Assembly: GCA_013153335.1 (NCBI GenBank)
Contig: JAADEP010000052.1
Coordinates: forward strand, 1-5,786
DNA from: Chloroflexota bacterium
GTDB taxonomy: Bacteria > Chloroflexota > Anaerolineae > Anaerolineales > DRMV01
DNA length: 5,786 bases
Direction of reading: 5' to 3'
Position numbers and translations under genes: made by a program. The notes under the pieces are model-generated. The model was not told the DNA's origin, searched no databases, and worked only from the letters and a program-made list of their open reading frames with translations. Positions 5,521 to 5,786 of this stretch are shown here, piece by piece; within the stretch, counting starts at the first letter, position 1; the number at the start of each line of letters is the position of its first letter.

Positions 5521-5786
5521 ATGCACGAAACCAACTGGGGACTGATCGGCCACGACGATACCGTTCGCTTCTTGCAGGCCCAGATCCGCAACCGACGGCT
5601 GGGGCACGCGTATCTGTTCACCGGACCTGAGGGCGTTGGGCGCCGGACCCTGGCCCAACACTTCGCGCAAGCGTTGGCCTGCCAGCAACCGCCCGAGCCG
5701 GGCAGGTTCTGCGGGCATTGTCGAACCTGCCGCCTTTTCGCCCGCCAAGGTCATCCTGACCTACACGTGCTCACCGACCCGGGCGG
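5521..5786 (+). CDS. holB: DNA polymerase III subunit delta' (clamp loader), 5' part only
   Basis: The first 88 residues of the delta' subunit are visible; the gene runs off the window edge. Delta' is a stator of the clamp loader that places the sliding clamp on primed DNA at the replication fork. The N-terminal pattern GLIGHDDTVRFLQ, then LGHAYLFTGPEGVGRRTLA (27-45), is typical of the AAA+ domain. The Walker A loop is GPEGVGRRT (35-43), with Arg at the position of the usual Lys, so ATP binding is doubtful, as for E. coli delta'. Cys54, Cys64, Cys67 and Cys70 form the four-cysteine zinc module of this family, followed by GHPDLH (77-82). The ATG at 5521 has no Shine-Dalgarno; the TACAAT just upstream suggests leaderless translation. 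DnaX (gamma/tau) is the main alternative but normally keeps an intact Walker A. Confidence 0.9.
   Translation, partial: MHETNWGLIGHDDTVRFLQAQIRNRRLGHAYLFTGPEGVGRRTLAQHFAQALACQQPPEPGRFCGHCRTCRLFARQGHPDLHVLTDPG

Noticed and set aside
5326..5754. Minus-strand open frame opposite holB
   Set aside because: It is antisense to the clearly recognisable delta' N-terminus and crosses the divergent promoters.

Overview
The window is high-GC bacterial DNA with four protein-coding genes and two gene-poor stretches. The combination of an EGY-like site-2 protease, a diacylglycerol-kinase-family protein, palindromic GC-rich intergenic repeats and TATAAT-type promoters suggests a Chloroflexota-like (Anaerolineae-type) bacterium. 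That is an impression from gene content and style, not a phylogenetic result.

Layout. Positions 1-502 hold no convincing gene. They carry two diverged copies of a ~100-130 bp repeat (138-247 and 271-373); each copy is bounded by GC-rich palindromes that look like inverted copies of one another. An extended -10 promoter (430-438) follows. Next come two co-directional, probably co-transcribed genes on the + strand: a membrane-embedded M50 zinc protease (503-1717) and, 19 bp later, a soluble lipid kinase of the DagK/YegS family (1737-2648). Both are expected to act at or on the cytoplasmic membrane, but the sequence does not show a shared pathway.

Positions 2649-3351 (about 700 bp) hold no believable protein gene. 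Much of this stretch looks like a structured non-coding RNA read on the + strand. Between 2832 and 3103 there is a run of helices, including a 9-bp stem and two exactly abutting stems. A-rich unpaired-looking segments give A:T = 37:12 over 2941-3060. It has none of the signatures of RNase P RNA, tmRNA, SRP RNA or 6S RNA that I know. A solo HEARO/omega-RNA-like element is one hypothesis. This is the most interesting part of the window.

On the - strand, 5268-3352 encodes a soluble 638-residue sensor-kinase-like protein: two PAS-like regions, a helical region and a GHKL ATPase domain with a degenerate G1 box and no recognisable H-box. A strong promoter (-35 TTGAGA, 17 bp, extended -10 TATACT) precedes it. 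Diverging from it on the + strand is the 5' end of holB (DNA polymerase III delta' subunit), cut by the window edge. Its ATG lies 9 nt after a TACAAT box with no Shine-Dalgarno, so the mRNA is probably leaderless. The divergent intergenic region carries a three-unit CGAAGRCG tandem repeat.
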